From: Limisalsivibrio acetivorans
Lineage (GTDB): Bacteria; Chrysiogenota; Deferribacteres; Deferribacterales; Geovibrionaceae
Assembly (NCBI RefSeq): GCF_000421105.1
Contig: NZ_ATWF01000001.1
Location: 2,057,407 to 2,121,406, forward strand
DNA length: 64,000 bases
Reading direction: 5' to 3'
Both the position numbers and the translations under genes were made by a program. This document shows positions 7,236 through 17,300 of this stretch, in pieces. The notes under the pieces are model-generated. The model was not told where the DNA came from. It worked only from the letters and a program-made list of their open reading frames with translations, and made no database searches. The stretch's first letter is position 1. Each line of letters begins with the position of its first letter.

Positions 7236-9938
7236 TCATATAATAAGGATGACTCTGCGCAGGTAGTCTGAGAGCTGTTCCGTAAGCTCTTCAATCTTAT
7301 CGAAATTACCTTGGACAGCGGCGCCGTGCAGGAAAAGACCGATATCGCTCACAGGTTCAAAACCGAAGGAGGAAGCCTCCCCCTTCATCCGGTGGCCGAT
7401 AACCTGGATTGTTTCGAGGTCCTTCTCCTCAACCGCACGCTTAATATTCTCTACATTATCCTTAAGCGATTCGAAAAAGCGGGGTGTGATGTCCCTGAAT
7501 TCGGAGTTTACCCTGATGTATATCGCATCGGGCTGGGACTGTATGTTCCGCACATTTCCAAGGGGGCTCCACGCCTCCTCTTTCTGTACAGTTTCCTCCT
7601 CTACCTTGAAGTAGCCCCCCACAGCGTTCATAAGGTTCTCTTTGGTCACAGGCTTAGCCACATAGCCGTCGCATCCGGCATCGAAGCATCTTTTGGCGTC
7701 CCTTTCAAGAGCATAGGCAGTTATGGCTATTATGGGAGTGTGGCCGGAGAGCTGCTCCCTCTCAATGTTTCTAATCTCTCTTGTGGCTGAATAGCCATCC
7801 ATCTCCGGCATCTGGATATCCATAAGGATGAGATCGTATCTGTTCTGCCTGAACTTTTCCACAGCCTCACGCCCATCCTCGGCGATATCAATACTGCAGC
7901 CGGTGTCTTTGAGGTATGATTCCACTACGAAACGGTTGTATTCCGAGTCATCGGCTAGGAGTATATGAAGGCCCTCAAGTCTGGCGGAGGGATTGTTATC
8001 TGTTTCAACCTTTTGAGCAGGTGTTTCCTCGGGCTCCGCTTTAGCTGTTTCCGCCATTATACCGAAGCTGCCTATGAACACAAACGTACTCCCCTCTTTG
8101 GGGGCACTGCTCATGAAGATGCTTCCGCCAAGCATCTGAGCCACCTTTTTGGTAATACTCAGCCCCAGACCTGCACCGGAGGATTTCACTGTGTTATCCT
8201 CATCAAGCCTTGAGAATTGATCAAAAATCTTGCTCTGTTTGTCCAGGGGGATACCTATGCCGGTGTCTTCTACGATGAACCTTAGCTGAACCGATTTTTC
8301 TGAAGAGGCATCAATACATTCGCATTTAACGCTGATATTCCCCTCGTTGGTGAATTTAACTGCATTGGAAATAAGGTTTACAAGTATCTGGCGCAGCCTG
8401 AATGAATCACCGCTGAGGATCTCAGGGACATCTGGAAATATGGAGCACTCTAATTCCAGGCTCTTCTCACTGGCCTTGGCCGAGAATACGGAGCAAATAT
8501 TCTCCATAAGTGCCCGGATATTAAAGCTTACAGGCTCCAGAACCATCTGCCCTGTGTCCGCATTGGATATATCAAGGATATCGTTTATCAGGCGCATAAG
8601 GTTTTCGCCGGAGTTATTTATTATATCCAGATACTCCTTCTGGGTCTTTGTAAGAGGTGTTGAATCAAGCATTTCTCCCATGCCGAGAATGGCGTTCATG
8701 GGTGTTCTCAGCTCGTGGCTCATAGCTGCCATGAATTCACTTTTTTCGAAGTTTGCCTTCTCCGCCTCTTCCTTGATTGAGCACATCTTCTCCTTTTCCG
8801 CCTGAAGGTGTTCCTCTCTGGCCCTAATCCTGGAGGTCATGGTATTCACCTGCTGGGCAACCCTGCTGAGCTCGTCTTCCCCCTCCATATCGATATTGGA
8901 GGAGTAGTCACCCTGCTCGAGCTTTACTATTCCACGCATAAGCTTGGTTACCTTGCTCAGGAAGAATCGGTTTATTAGGTATGAGGCGATTATTCCAACA
9001 ATCAGGATAATGATAAACGTGGAGACTAATACGGATATGAAAACATTTGTAATAAAGCCGGAAGCTATACCGAAATCGTAAACGATCTCCACATAGTAGC
9101 TTTCTGCAAAGTCGGAGCGTTTGTTGCTGAGCTGAAAGGACTTGTATGTAGTTACAATGTCCCCTTTTTTGATTATGACACGCTCCCCGGCCTTCAGCCG
9201 TTCGATCTTGTCATGGGGGAGTTTGAACTCCTTGCCCGGGTTTATGAAGGAACGTCCTGAGTTTGCAAAACGGGTGTAAACATCCACATTCTTTACAAAA
9301 GAGCCGTGTTCCCTCTCGCTCAGGAAGAAATCACGGAAAAGGAAGCTGAAGTAATCCTCGCCGTACTTGGCCTTTATGAAGTCTTGGAATTTTATGGAAA
9401 ATTCAAGGATGTACTCGCTCCCTTCGGGGGAGTAGTAGGAGTACATATTGATGAGGTTGCTGTTTTTTGCAACGGTTAGCCGACTGTGGAATATCCTCCC
9501 CTTACCCTGGACACTTTTAAGAAAATCTCGGTAGGAGCCGCCAATCCGGAAAAGGTTAAGGCCCAGATCGGTCTCAAAGGAGGTATTAAAAACGACTCCA
9601 TCGGGGTCTATTATGTACACCTCATCCACATTATAATCCTTGATAAGCCCGTCGAGGTCTTTGGATGAGAAGTATTTTGCAGGTTTAGCTCCATGGAATA
9701 TCTCATCCTTGAGCCCTTCGACGGCTTCTATGGATGCGGTCTCCATCTCCTCGGTGATTATACCGACAATGTAGTCAAACGCCTTTAGCTTCTCTTCTAT
9801 ATGTTGCTGAACGTTGTCCCTATCATCCTCAAGGATCTGGTTGATTCGTGAATAGGCAAAATACGCCGTGGTAAGGGCGGATACAGCAGTGGAGAACACT
9901 ATGATAATTATTGTCATTAAGAAGAGCTTTTTTCTCAA
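7236..9938 (-). CDS. Hybrid sensor histidine kinase (Cache-HAMP-HisKA-HATPase-REC-Hpt)
   Basis: A 900-residue membrane phosphorelay sensor. TM1 is about residues 8-28, followed by a periplasmic sensor region to about 295 (double-Cache like), TM2 about 300-325 and HAMP to about 385. The HisKA phosphosite is in SHELRTPMNAILG (near residue 408). HATPase N/G1/G2 boxes (DTGIGI, GAGLGLSI) follow, then a receiver with phospho-Asp in LILMDIQMPEMDGYS, and a C-terminal Hpt with VIGHRMKGEASSFGF. The REC and Hpt closely resemble those of the kinase at 14304-19478, pointing to a shared origin. The output regulator is not evident nearby. Confidence 0.92.
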   Translation of the reverse strand: MRKKLFLMTIIIIVFSTAVSALTTAYFAYSRINQILEDDRDNVQQHIEEKLKAFDYIVGIITEEMETASIEAVEGLKDEIFHGAKPAKYFSSKDLDGLIKDYNVDEVYIIDPDGVVFNTSFETDLGLNLFRIGGSYRDFLKSVQGKGRIFHSRLTVAKNSNLINMYSYYSPEGSEYILEFSIKFQDFIKAKYGEDYFSFLFRDFFLSEREHGSFVKNVDVYTRFANSGRSFINPGKEFKLPHDKIERLKAGERVIIKKGDIVTTYKSFQLSNKRSDFAESYYVEIVYDFGIASGFITNVFISVLVSTFIIILIVGIIASYLINRFFLSKVTKLMRGIVKLEQGDYSSNIDMEGEDELSRVAQQVNTMTSRIRAREEHLQAEKEKMCSIKEEAEKANFEKSEFMAAMSHELRTPMNAILGMGEMLDSTPLTKTQKEYLDIINNSGENLMRLINDILDISNADTGQMVLEPVSFNIRALMENICSVFSAKASEKSLELECSIFPDVPEILSGDSFRLRQILVNLISNAVKFTNEGNISVKCECIDASSEKSVQLRFIVEDTGIGIPLDKQSKIFDQFSRLDEDNTVKSSGAGLGLSITKKVAQMLGGSIFMSSAPKEGSTFVFIGSFGIMAETAKAEPEETPAQKVETDNNPSARLEGLHILLADDSEYNRFVVESYLKDTGCSIDIAEDGREAVEKFRQNRYDLILMDIQMPEMDGYSATREIRNIEREQLSGHTPIIAITAYALERDAKRCFDAGCDGYVAKPVTKENLMNAVGGYFKVEEETVQKEEAWSPLGNVRNIQSQPDAIYIRVNSEFRDITPRFFESLKDNVENIKRAVEEKDLETIQVIGHRMKGEASSFGFEPVSDIGLFLHGAAVQGNFDKIEELTEQLSDYLRRVILII

Positions 9939-10015
9939 TTCCGCCCCCGTGAGTGCAGAGAAACATTATCTTATTATCACAAAGAATAACGCTGGAACAG
10001 ACGTTTGACGAAAAT

Positions 10016-10882
10016 TTAATCTTTTCTGAGAAGTTCCACGAGGCTGGAGGTATCCCAGCGCCCCTTTCCCCTGCGGGAGAGATCGAGATAAAACTGCTGT
10101 ACCGTGGAGGTTACCGGAAGGACAGAACCGTTCCTGCGTCCCTCTTCCAGGCATATGCCGAGGTCTTTTATCATCCAGTCCAGAGCAAAGCCGTAGTCGA
10201 ATTTTCTGTCCGCCATGGTCTCCCCTCTGTTCTCCATCTGCCATGACTGGGCTGCACCTTTGGATATAACATCTAAAACCTTTTTGACATCGAGGCCGGA
10301 ATTCTCTGCAAAGCTTACCCCTTCGGAGAGGGCCTGAACAAGTCCGGCTATGCATATCTGGTTCACCATCTTCGTTTTCTGCCCCGATCCTGCGGGACCC
10401 ATGAGCGTAACAGCTTTTCCGTAAAGTTCCATTGCGGGTTTGGCTCTGTCGAAGATCTCTTGATCCCCTCCCACCATAACGGTGAGAGCGCCTTTTTCTG
10501 CCCCCGCCTGTCCGCCTGATACCGGGGCATCAAGGAAACCGACCCCCTTATCCCTGCATTCACCGTATAGTTTTTCTGCTATACCCGCAGAGGCTGTGGT
10601 GTGATCCACTAATATTGAACCTTTCTCCATGGCGGAGAGTGCGCCGTGCTCGCCAAGGACAACCTCTTCTATGTCCTTATCTTGACCTACACACATAAAA
10701 ACGATCTCAGCTCCCTTGGATGCATCACCGGGTGTTGGTGAGGCGAGTCCTTTATATTCTTCCAGCCACTTCTCCGCTTTATCAAAGGATCTGTTGTAAA
10801 CCGTTACTTCGTGACCTGCATTGGCAAGGTGACCTGCCATGGGGTATCCCATAACTCCGAGACCGAGAAATGCTGTTTTCAT
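10016..10882 (-). CDS. NAD(P)-dependent beta-hydroxyacid dehydrogenase (3-hydroxyisobutyrate dehydrogenase family)
   Basis: A 288-residue cytoplasmic oxidoreductase of the 6-phosphogluconate/3-hydroxyisobutyrate dehydrogenase superfamily. The N-terminal Rossmann motif FLGLGVMGYPMAGHLANAGH is followed by the substrate-binding DAPVSGGQAGAEKGALTVM loop, and the catalytic Lys lies in GSGQKTKMVNQ (near residue 170). Likely reactions include interconversion of a 3-hydroxyacid and its semialdehyde, such as glyoxylate/succinic semialdehyde reductase activity; the substrate cannot be told from sequence. It lies in a minus-strand run, 50 nt after the EamA gene. Confidence 0.88.
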   Translation of the reverse strand: MKTAFLGLGVMGYPMAGHLANAGHEVTVYNRSFDKAEKWLEEYKGLASPTPGDASKGAEIVFMCVGQDKDIEEVVLGEHGALSAMEKGSILVDHTTASAGIAEKLYGECRDKGVGFLDAPVSGGQAGAEKGALTVMVGGDQEIFDRAKPAMELYGKAVTLMGPAGSGQKTKMVNQICIAGLVQALSEGVSFAENSGLDVKKVLDVISKGAAQSWQMENRGETMADRKFDYGFALDWMIKDLGICLEEGRRNGSVLPVTSTVQQFYLDLSRRGKGRWDTSSLVELLRKD

Positions 10883-10932
10883 AATGAAACCTCTCCTGAA
10901 TTAAAACTTTAAAGTTATTGTAACACAGAAGT

Positions 10933-11811
10933 TCAGGCTTCTCTAACCGTTCCGAGATAAATTGCAGCTAGGGAGAGTGCAGCGCCGGCTACGTCGAGCA
11001 TGTAAAAGGGCTTGTCGAAGATCATGACATCCCAGACCCAGGCGAGGGTTGGCTGAAGAAGGAGCATAAGCCCGGCAACGGAAAGGGAGGTTCCCTTCAT
11101 CCCTGTGGTAACCACCATCCAGCCGAAGCCCTGGCATATAAGACCATACAGCACAAGCCATATGAGCGATTCGGTATTGGGTATATGGATGCCGTTGTAG
11201 CCTGTGAAGGCGATTATCCCGAGAACTATGCCGGAGGATACGGATACCACTGCCATAGATTCATTATTATTCAGCTCGCCGGTGATCCCCGATTTTTTGA
11301 GGAAGAGGAAGAAGAGCGAGTAGTTGAACGCAGCGGCCAGCCCGAAGAACACCCCACTTTTAAACTCACTCCCCGTGCTCCCCCAATCACGACCTATAAG
11401 TATGTACAGCCCCGCCACAGCAAGTACAAGAGCGGCCTTAAGCTTGGGGGAGGGGGGCTTTTTAAATAGGACCGTGTCGTAGCCTGCAAGGAAGAACACT
11501 TGAAAGTTCGCTATGAGTGTGGCAAGACCGGGCCCGATAAGCTCTATGGATGTGTGCCACAGATACATATCAATGGCGAGGAAGAAGCCAGCAATCGAGG
11601 CGAGTGCAACAGGTCGCCCGGGACGTATCCCCGTTTTACCCTTTCGTTTGGCATATAAAACCACCACCGGAATAAAGAACAGAAGGCCGAAAAGCATTCT
11701 GTAAAAGCCGTTTGCTGCAGGGCTAGCCTCGGAAAGTCTTGAAAATATGGACGAAAAGCTAATAACAGCCGCACCGGCTGCCAGTATAGCGATAGAATTT
11801 TTTTGTTCCAT
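10933..11811 (-). CDS. EamA/DMT-superfamily transporter
   Basis: A 292-residue polytopic inner-membrane protein with ten hydrophobic segments arranged as two EamA repeats, the normal size for drug/metabolite transporters of the RhaT/YdcZ type. Such proteins usually export amino acids or other metabolites. The start lies 5 nt after the stop of the upstream unknown membrane protein, so cotranscription is likely. The substrate is unknown. Confidence 0.88.
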   Translation of the reverse strand: MEQKNSIAILAAGAAVISFSSIFSRLSEASPAANGFYRMLFGLLFFIPVVVLYAKRKGKTGIRPGRPVALASIAGFFLAIDMYLWHTSIELIGPGLATLIANFQVFFLAGYDTVLFKKPPSPKLKAALVLAVAGLYILIGRDWGSTGSEFKSGVFFGLAAAFNYSLFFLFLKKSGITGELNNNESMAVVSVSSGIVLGIIAFTGYNGIHIPNTESLIWLVLYGLICQGFGWMVVTTGMKGTSLSVAGLMLLLQPTLAWVWDVMIFDKPFYMLDVAGAALSLAAIYLGTVREA

Positions 11812-11816
11812 AAGCT

Positions 11817-12932
11817 TCAGGCACCCGCCTCCTCAAATGGGGGCATCTCTTCATAACCCCTTGAAAAAAAGAGATTATAGACAAAGAAGGCGTAGGTTAC
11901 AATGGCCAGTACGGCGAAGTATGCCGAGTAGTATCCTGCGGGAGCCAGGATAACAACGATTATCCAGTGCAGAACGATGAGCTTGCCGGAATGCAGACGG
12001 ATAGGAAAGTCGTTAAACCGGCATATGACAGCCAGGCCGCTCAGATTCCAGCCATAGAGGGATACGATCCTGTGGTAGCTGAGGATAAGCTCCTTCTGTG
12101 CCTGGGAAGGCTCAACAAAAAAGTATAGTGATATATAGAGGATACCGGTTATCGCCGTTGCTATTAGGAAGACGATACCAGAGGTCAAAAACGACTTCTG
12201 CTGTTCCTTCATTCCAAGGTTTATATAGAGGATAAAGACCGTATAGACCGCAACAAAAAGGATAGATGATATAGCGAACTCAAGTATGATCGATTCGAAT
12301 AGTATGAAGATAAAGAATATTATTACACCAAGGGTTATTGTCCAGAAGCTACCCACCTTGATAAGCCTTTTAACCCTGCTTCTACCCTTGTGCATAAGGG
12401 TAAAAATCAGACTGAATGTTATGAGGGAGAGGGGGAAGGAGAAGCCGAGAAAGAATGTATTAAGCTCAAGCTTGTCGAAATCTGCAAACTGGTAATAAAC
12501 ATCGTTTATGATGGCAAAGCTCGATATAACAAGCCCCATGGAAAGGCATAGAAGCGAGGCCTGATGAAACTTCATTGCAGTTGTCGTCTTCAGGGTAAAG
12601 AAGTCCATGGGGAAGAAGCGGCCGAACTTCCGTATGCGCACAGCCTCAACTACGGGAACCATAGCAAGGGCCACCACGATGGAGAGGGAGTAGATCTCCA
12701 TAAAGGCGAGTATGGCGTATATAAAAGAGAGTATGAAGAAGGCCCATGTTTTTGGGGTCATACGCCATTCCCCTTCGGTGAAGAAGAGGATTATTGTGCC
12801 CCCCGTGCAGAGGTTGAACAGGAAGATATGGAGCCGCTCGAAGTTGTATGCATCTGTTAAATGGTGGGCGTAACCGAAACCGAGGGCCACGGTCATCATC
12901 ACCATAAAAAGGACTCTTAAGTAAACGCTCAT
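11817..12932 (-). CDS. Polytopic integral membrane protein of unknown function
   Basis: A 371-residue protein with about ten to eleven hydrophobic segments and short polar loops. The conserved-looking feature is HHLTDAYNFERLHIFLFNLCTGG near the N-terminus. I do not recognise a family with a known role. Its ATG directly follows the TAG stop of the TIGR01777 gene, so translation is probably coupled, and the EamA gene follows after 5 nt. It could be a sensory or transport-type membrane protein; nothing in the sequence decides this. Confidence 0.75.
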   Translation of the reverse strand: MSVYLRVLFMVMMTVALGFGYAHHLTDAYNFERLHIFLFNLCTGGTIILFFTEGEWRMTPKTWAFFILSFIYAILAFMEIYSLSIVVALAMVPVVEAVRIRKFGRFFPMDFFTLKTTTAMKFHQASLLCLSMGLVISSFAIINDVYYQFADFDKLELNTFFLGFSFPLSLITFSLIFTLMHKGRSRVKRLIKVGSFWTITLGVIIFFIFILFESIILEFAISSILFVAVYTVFILYINLGMKEQQKSFLTSGIVFLIATAITGILYISLYFFVEPSQAQKELILSYHRIVSLYGWNLSGLAVICRFNDFPIRLHSGKLIVLHWIIVVILAPAGYYSAYFAVLAIVTYAFFVYNLFFSRGYEEMPPFEEAGA

Positions 12933-14303
12933 CTACCCTTCCCTCTTGCCGAGAAGATGCCTCAGCGCAGATTCAAGATGAGGATAGCGGAATTCATAGC
13001 CTGTATCCAGCATTTTCTCAGGGTAAACCTTTGCGCCGGATAGGAGAACCTCTTCCCCCATCTCCCCGAATACATGTCTTATGAGGGGAGCAGGGATAGT
13101 GAAACGCCTGCCGAAGCCTGTCACACTTAAGAACTTGCGTGCAAAATCATTCATGGTGAGCGGTTCGGGGGAGACCGCATTCACCGCACCAGTAACATCC
13201 TTATTATAAAGGGCGTGGGCTATGCTCCCGAGCAGATCATCCATGGATATCCAGCTGAGGTACTGTTCACCGTTCCCCGGCACAGCCCCTATCCCCATGC
13301 GGTAGAAAGGGAGGAACCTCTCGAGGGCTCCACCCGAGGGTGAGAGCGCAACACCTATACGAAGGAAGACAACACGTATACCCTTATCAATGGCCGGCTC
13401 GGCTGCCTTTTCCCATTCACGGCATACATCGGCTATAAAGCCTTCTCCAGCGGGGGAGTCCTCGGTTATATCCTCTTCTCCCCTGTCGCCGTAATATCCT
13501 ATGGCGGAGGCGGTTATGAACGTCTTCGGAGGGTTGTCCATGGAGGCGAGCCTTTCGGCGATGAGCCTTGTACCCTCTATTCTGCTCTCAAGTATTATCT
13601 TCTTCTTCGCTGTGTCCCATTTACCTCTGCCTATTGGTTCTCCTGCGAGGTGAATAACTGCGTCCATGCCCGGAAAGCAGTCTCCGAGGCGACACTGGAT
13701 CGGGTTCCAGTATTCTTCATCGGGGGATGACACCTCTTTACGGACAAGTCTCTTGAGCGAATGCCCCTGGGTTGTGAGGAACGGGACAAGGTATCTCCCC
13801 ACTTCCCCACCTGCGCCGGAGACAACAATATTCATAGGTTCAGGTTTATATTTCTTCAGAATCTGCAGATCCCCTGCGGTTACCCTGTGACGGTACCGGA
13901 ACATGGAGGCGAGCTTCTTTTTTACGAAAGGGGCAGCAAAGGGGTATGCTATGGTGTTGAAGGGGAGTTTGAACTCTATCCGCTCCTCAAGGGAGCTTTT
14001 ATCACCTTTCTCTTCGAATAAATGGGTATGCTCCCAGGACTTGAAGGGGCCGTATTCCATCCTGTCCCTGAACATTCTGTTCTCTTCGTATGCGGTGTGG
14101 ACAGCCTTCCACTCCTTGCTGAAAGGGCCTATCTTAACCTTGAATACGGCAGAGGAACCCTCTGCGATCCCCCCCTTCTTCTCTACCATCTCCACACTTT
14201 CCCACGGAGGAACAAGGCGCAGAAGTGCACCCTCCCGCTTGTGCCAGTCGAAGAGATCCTTAACAGGGGCATCAAAATCAGATTTAAAGGTAAACAGGGG
14301 CAT
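12933..14303 (-). CDS. SRPBCC + TIGR01777-family NAD-dependent epimerase-like protein
   Basis: A 456-residue fusion. Residues 1 to about 145 are a START/SRPBCC-type ligand-binding domain (TFKSDFDAPVKDLFDWH start). The rest is an extended SDR of the TIGR01777 family with VVSGAGGEVGRYLV as nucleotide-binding loop, YYGDRGEEDITEDSP as the active-site segment, and a C-terminal DUF1731 (VLLSGAKVYPEKML). These proteins are often misnamed cell-division inhibitor SulA/YfcH; their reaction is not established. The ATG abuts the stop of the upstream sensor kinase. Confidence 0.87.
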   Translation of the reverse strand: MPLFTFKSDFDAPVKDLFDWHKREGALLRLVPPWESVEMVEKKGGIAEGSSAVFKVKIGPFSKEWKAVHTAYEENRMFRDRMEYGPFKSWEHTHLFEEKGDKSSLEERIEFKLPFNTIAYPFAAPFVKKKLASMFRYRHRVTAGDLQILKKYKPEPMNIVVSGAGGEVGRYLVPFLTTQGHSLKRLVRKEVSSPDEEYWNPIQCRLGDCFPGMDAVIHLAGEPIGRGKWDTAKKKIILESRIEGTRLIAERLASMDNPPKTFITASAIGYYGDRGEEDITEDSPAGEGFIADVCREWEKAAEPAIDKGIRVVFLRIGVALSPSGGALERFLPFYRMGIGAVPGNGEQYLSWISMDDLLGSIAHALYNKDVTGAVNAVSPEPLTMNDFARKFLSVTGFGRRFTIPAPLIRHVFGEMGEEVLLSGAKVYPEKMLDTGYEFRYPHLESALRHLLGKREG

Positions 14304-17300
14304 CTATAACAGCCTTACCCTGTCCAGATAGTCGATAAGTGCATCTGTGGCTTTCTTAACACCGTCGTGATCGGAGTTATCAGCTGCGAACTGAATCTCC
14401 GCACCGTATTGGCTTATCTTGTCAAAGCCGAAGGCAGAGCCTTCCCCCTTCATGGAATGGCCGATGATATGAATGGAGTCATAGTCCCCTTTTTCCAGAG
14501 CCTCAACAGCCTCTGAGCTTTTACCTTTCACAGCATCCAGATACCTGGGCGCTATCTCCTTGAAGTCATCCGGTACACGAACATAGATCTCGTTTCCGTC
14601 CATATTTTCCCTTTCCGCTCCCTTTTCCTCAGCAATACCGCCGGAGCCGGATACCGCTGAAATAAGTTCATTTCTTCGTATAGGCTTTGCCAAGTACATA
14701 TCGCAGCCTGCGCTGAGGCATTTGTCCTGATCCTCCCGGAGTGCATATGCGGTCATAGCGATTACACGGGAGGGGTTCCTCCCTTCACTCTGCTCAATAC
14801 GGCGTATCTCTTCTGTGGCTGTGTAGCCGTCCATTACCGGCATCTGCATATCCATCAATACCGCATCATATTCCCTGTTACGGAACATATCAACAGCTTC
14901 ACGGCCGTTTTCTGCAATATCCATGGACCATCCCGTATCTTTTATGTATGACTCCACCACGAAACGGTTATATTCCGAATCATCCACCACAAGGAGTGTA
15001 ATGCCCTTTGCATCACTATCCAGTTCATAACTTTGTTCAGCATTGTAGGGGGATGATTGTGCATCGCTCAATAGAGCGGCAAGCTCTCCTCTTCGAACAG
15101 GCTTACTCAGGGAGTTCAACCTCAGATCCGCCATCACCTCAAGATCAGAAACACACTGGAAACTAGAGCAGAGTGCTACCAGACGGAATGAGCCAGCAAA
15201 AGATCTGAATGTATCCATGGCCTCTGCTTCGGAATTATGCACCGAAGCACTGTCGCATAGGACGGTATCAGGCTTTAGCACCTCTATCCGCATCAAAGCG
15301 CCATCAATACCCGGGACGTACTCTGCGTATGCTCCCCATGAACTGAGCAGCTCTACTAAAGCATCTCCGGCGTGGGGGCTTTCATGCACAACAAGGATGC
15401 TTCGACCGGAGAGGTCCAGCCTGCTCCTATCGGCCACAAGGTCATCAGAGGCGGGTTTCAGGGGAACGCTGAAGCAGAACCTGCTACCGCTGAACTGTTT
15501 GCTTCTAACATCGATTGTCCCGCCCATAAGCTCTGCAAGGTGCTTTGAAATGCTCAATCCAAGCCCCGTACCTCCGTAACGCTTCCTTATGGAGCTGTCC
15601 ACCTGGGAGAAGCGTTCGAATATATCTGTGAGCTTATTCGGAGGGATACCTATACCTGTATCCTCAACGGCGAAGGCAACACTGTCCCTGTCCTTAAAGA
15701 TATTAATGAAGATCTCACCCTTTTGGGTAAACTTGTAAGCATTCCCCATGAGGTTCACCAGAACCTGTCTGATCCTCTGAACATCGCCTGTGTAGTGAGT
15801 TTTGAGCTCCGGATCTATCCGGCAGCTGAGATCGAGTCCTTTGTCATGGGCTTTATAGGCGAAGAAGTCGCAAACGTTCTCACCAAGGGTAATTATATCA
15901 AACTCTTCATTGACGATATCCACCTGCCCCGCCTCGATCTTGGTTATATCAAGTATATCGTTAACTATGGTGAGCAGGTTGTCACTGGCGCTGTTAAACA
16001 CCTGCACATATCTTTTCTGCTCCAGAGTAAGCTCTGTACTGTTGAGAAGCTCTGCCATCCCCTGAATTGCATTCATCGGGGTTCTTATCTCATGGCTCAT
16101 GGAGGCGAGGAACTCGGTCTTCGCCCTTGTTGCCTTTTCCGCCTCCAGCTTTGCCCTGCGGAGCTCCTCCTCTGTCTGCACACGATCGGTTACGTCTCTG
16201 GTGTTCAGAATTATACCGCCGATGGCAGGTGTGCGGAGGTGGTTGGCAGCGGTGCTTTCGCAGATGATCCAGCTCCCGTCGGCCTTGCGGAAGCGGTAGG
16301 TAAAGGCGAGGCTGTGCTCCTCTTCAAGGGATATCTTGTTAAGCTTGAGACGTATCAGGCTGTCCTCATCCTCATGGAGAAAATCGTCCAGCTTTTTGTC
16401 TCTCAGCTCTTTGGGGGAGTAACCTGTAAAACGGAAGAATGCGGAGCTTGCGAACATAAACTCACGTTCGGCGTTGATAACGGAGATCATATCTGCAGAG
16501 TTATACGTGAGCTGACGGAAACGCTCCTCCCTCTTTCTCGTCTGCCTGTTCCAGAAGAATGCTGTAAGCACAATGAATAGAAGAAACGCTCCGGCGGGTA
16601 CTGCAATGCGAAGTATCTCCTCCCTGTTTATCCTTCTTTCGTATGTAATGGAGATCCATTTGTTGAATATCTCGTTCTGCTCAGCTTCTGAGATCGTGTT
16701 CAGTGACTTCTGCACTATGCTTATAAGCTCCGGCCAGTCCTTTCTTGCGCCAAAACGTAGCTCAAATCGGTAGTCAGTGGGTGCGGCGGCCTTTATGTTG
16801 GCGAAACCGTTCTGCTTTATCATGTAGCTAACTGAGGCCAGATTGCCCACATAAGCATCTACCTGTCCAGAGGCAAGGGCATTCAGCAGACTTTTCAGGT
16901 TCTCAAACTCAATATAATTGAATGCGGGGTGGTCGTCTCTCAGCATTTCGGTTATGGCAAAGCCTCTGATAACCCCGATTCTGCTTCCGTACAGATCATC
17001 AAGATCACCCACAAAGGGGTGATTGGTTCCTGTGAATATAACAACGGGGAAGCTCAGGTAGGGCTCGGTGAAGTCCATATATCTGCTTCGCTCAGGGGTT
17101 TTGAGTGCACATGTGTAGGCATCGAGCTCGCCGTTTTCACCCATCTCAATTACTTCCTGCCAGTTATCCGCATCCACAGGCTCGAATATCATGCCTGTTT
17201 TTCTCGTCACCATCTCCATGAACCCGGTGCTCATCCCCGTGAAGGTGCCGTTATCCAGCCTGTATTCAAAGGGTGGCCAGTCCGGATCCATACCGACCCT

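Noticed and set aside
12933-14303. Annotation as cell-division inhibitor SulA
   Set aside because: The fold is SRPBCC plus an extended SDR of TIGR01777; it has no relation to the SOS protein SulA.
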